NCBI GenBank assembly: GCA_003151375.1
Contig: PLXI01000132.1
Coordinates: forward strand, 29,687-34,737
Direction of reading: 5' to 3'
DNA length: 5,051 nucleotides
DNA from: Hyphomicrobiales bacterium
GTDB lineage: Bacteria > Pseudomonadota > Alphaproteobacteria > Rhizobiales > Aestuariivirgaceae
Shown here: positions 4,526-5,051 of the stretch, piece after piece
How the letters are laid out: every line of letters starts with the position of its first letter
How positions within the stretch are numbered: the stretch's first letter is position 1
Made by a program: the position numbers and the translations under genes
Notes under the pieces: generated by a model
What the model was told of the DNA's origin: nothing
Database searches by the model: none
Seen by the model: the letters and a program-made list of their open reading frames with translations, nothing else

Positions 4526-5051
4526 ATGCCACGCCAAGCTTATTGTGCCGAATTCATTGGGACCGCTGCTTTGCTGGCAACGATCATCGGCTCCGGCATC
4601 ATGGGTGAACAGTTGGCGGGCGGTAATGTTGCCATTGCATTGCTAGGCAACACCATTCCAACCGGAGCGATCCTTTATGTATTGATTACGATACTGGGGC
4701 CAATCTCGGGCGCGCATTTCAACCCAGTGGTGTCAACGGCCATGTGCGTGAGCGGCAGAATGACTTGGCAACGCCTTGCGCCTTATATCATTTGTCAGAT
4801 GCTCGGCGCAGTGCTTGGCGTGTGGCTTGCCCATGCAATGTTTGATTTATCGATTTTGGAAATCGCGACCAAACAACGGTGGAGCACGGGCCACTGGATC
4901 GCCGAAGTGACCGCAACTTTTGGCTTGTTACTCACGATCTTCGGCGGCTTGCGTTTTAATGCTGGTGCCATTCCCACCTTGGTTGGTCTTTATATCACCG
5001 CTGCCTATTGGTTCACGGCGTCAACATCCTTCGCCAATCCGGCGGTCACCT
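4526..5051 (+). CDS. AqpS-like aquaporin / major intrinsic protein (C-terminus cut by window edge)
   Basis: Inner-membrane channel of the MIP superfamily; 175 codons are visible of a likely 220-240. Family features in order: AEFIGTAALL with the conserved Glu9 in helix 1, GSGIMGEQLAGGN (22-34), first pore loop SGAHFNPVV (61-69), and second pore loop SFANPAVT (168-175) at the edge. The first NPA motif is NPV. The residue after the second NPA is Val where classical aquaporins have the selectivity-filter Arg. Both traits fit AqpS-like bacterial channels, which I recall from arsenic-resistance operons and which pass small neutral solutes such as metalloid hydroxides. No ars genes are visible, so the substrate is open. 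AGAAGG five bases upstream (4515-4520) supports the start. It follows the DUF4337 gene by 10 bp, so an operon is likely. Confidence 0.9.
   Translation, partial: MPRQAYCAEFIGTAALLATIIGSGIMGEQLAGGNVAIALLGNTIPTGAILYVLITILGPISGAHFNPVVSTAMCVSGRMTWQRLAPYIICQMLGAVLGVWLAHAMFDLSILEIATKQRWSTGHWIAEVTATFGLLLTIFGGLRFNAGAIPTLVGLYITAAYWFTASTSFANPAVT

Overview
The window looks like chromosomal DNA of an alphaproteobacterium, probably Hyphomicrobiales (Rhizobiales). The main evidence is a periplasmic binding protein that matches ChvE of Agrobacterium along its whole visible length, plus a DUF4337 protein and an AqpS-like aquaporin. This assignment rests on recalled family resemblance, not on a database search. 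Base composition is moderate and even across the window. I see no transposase, integrase, tRNA, rRNA or CRISPR array.

Left part (1-1965). A ChvE-type sugar-binding protein lies on the minus strand, and its last residues fall outside the window. It is divergent from a FadR/DgoR-type GntR regulator on the plus strand. The 100 bp between them hold a good sigma70 promoter for the binding protein (TTGACA, 16 bp, TATGGT). A perfect 10-bp palindrome sits in the promoter spacer, and a hairpin lies at the predicted 5' end of the transcript. The arrangement suggests a locally regulated sugar or sugar-acid uptake operon whose ATPase and permease genes would lie beyond the left edge.

Middle part (1936-3699, minus strand). 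Three genes read in the same direction: a small VOC (glyoxalase-fold) protein, a multi-pass membrane protein whose C-terminus resembles a two-TM K+ channel with an altered filter, and a secreted protein with two copies of a Cys/Trp repeat. A UUCG-tetraloop terminator follows the last gene. A 10-bp-stem hairpin with a Shine-Dalgarno sequence in its loop directly abuts the start codon of the membrane protein.

Right part (3700-5051, plus strand). After a divergent intergenic region come a DUF4337 membrane protein and, 10 bp later, an AqpS-like major intrinsic protein cut by the right edge. These two probably form an operon. Nothing links the three parts functionally beyond proximity. Membrane and envelope proteins dominate. 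The strongest candidates for new biology are the channel-like protein with the changed filter, the Cys/Trp repeat protein and the DUF4337-aquaporin pair.
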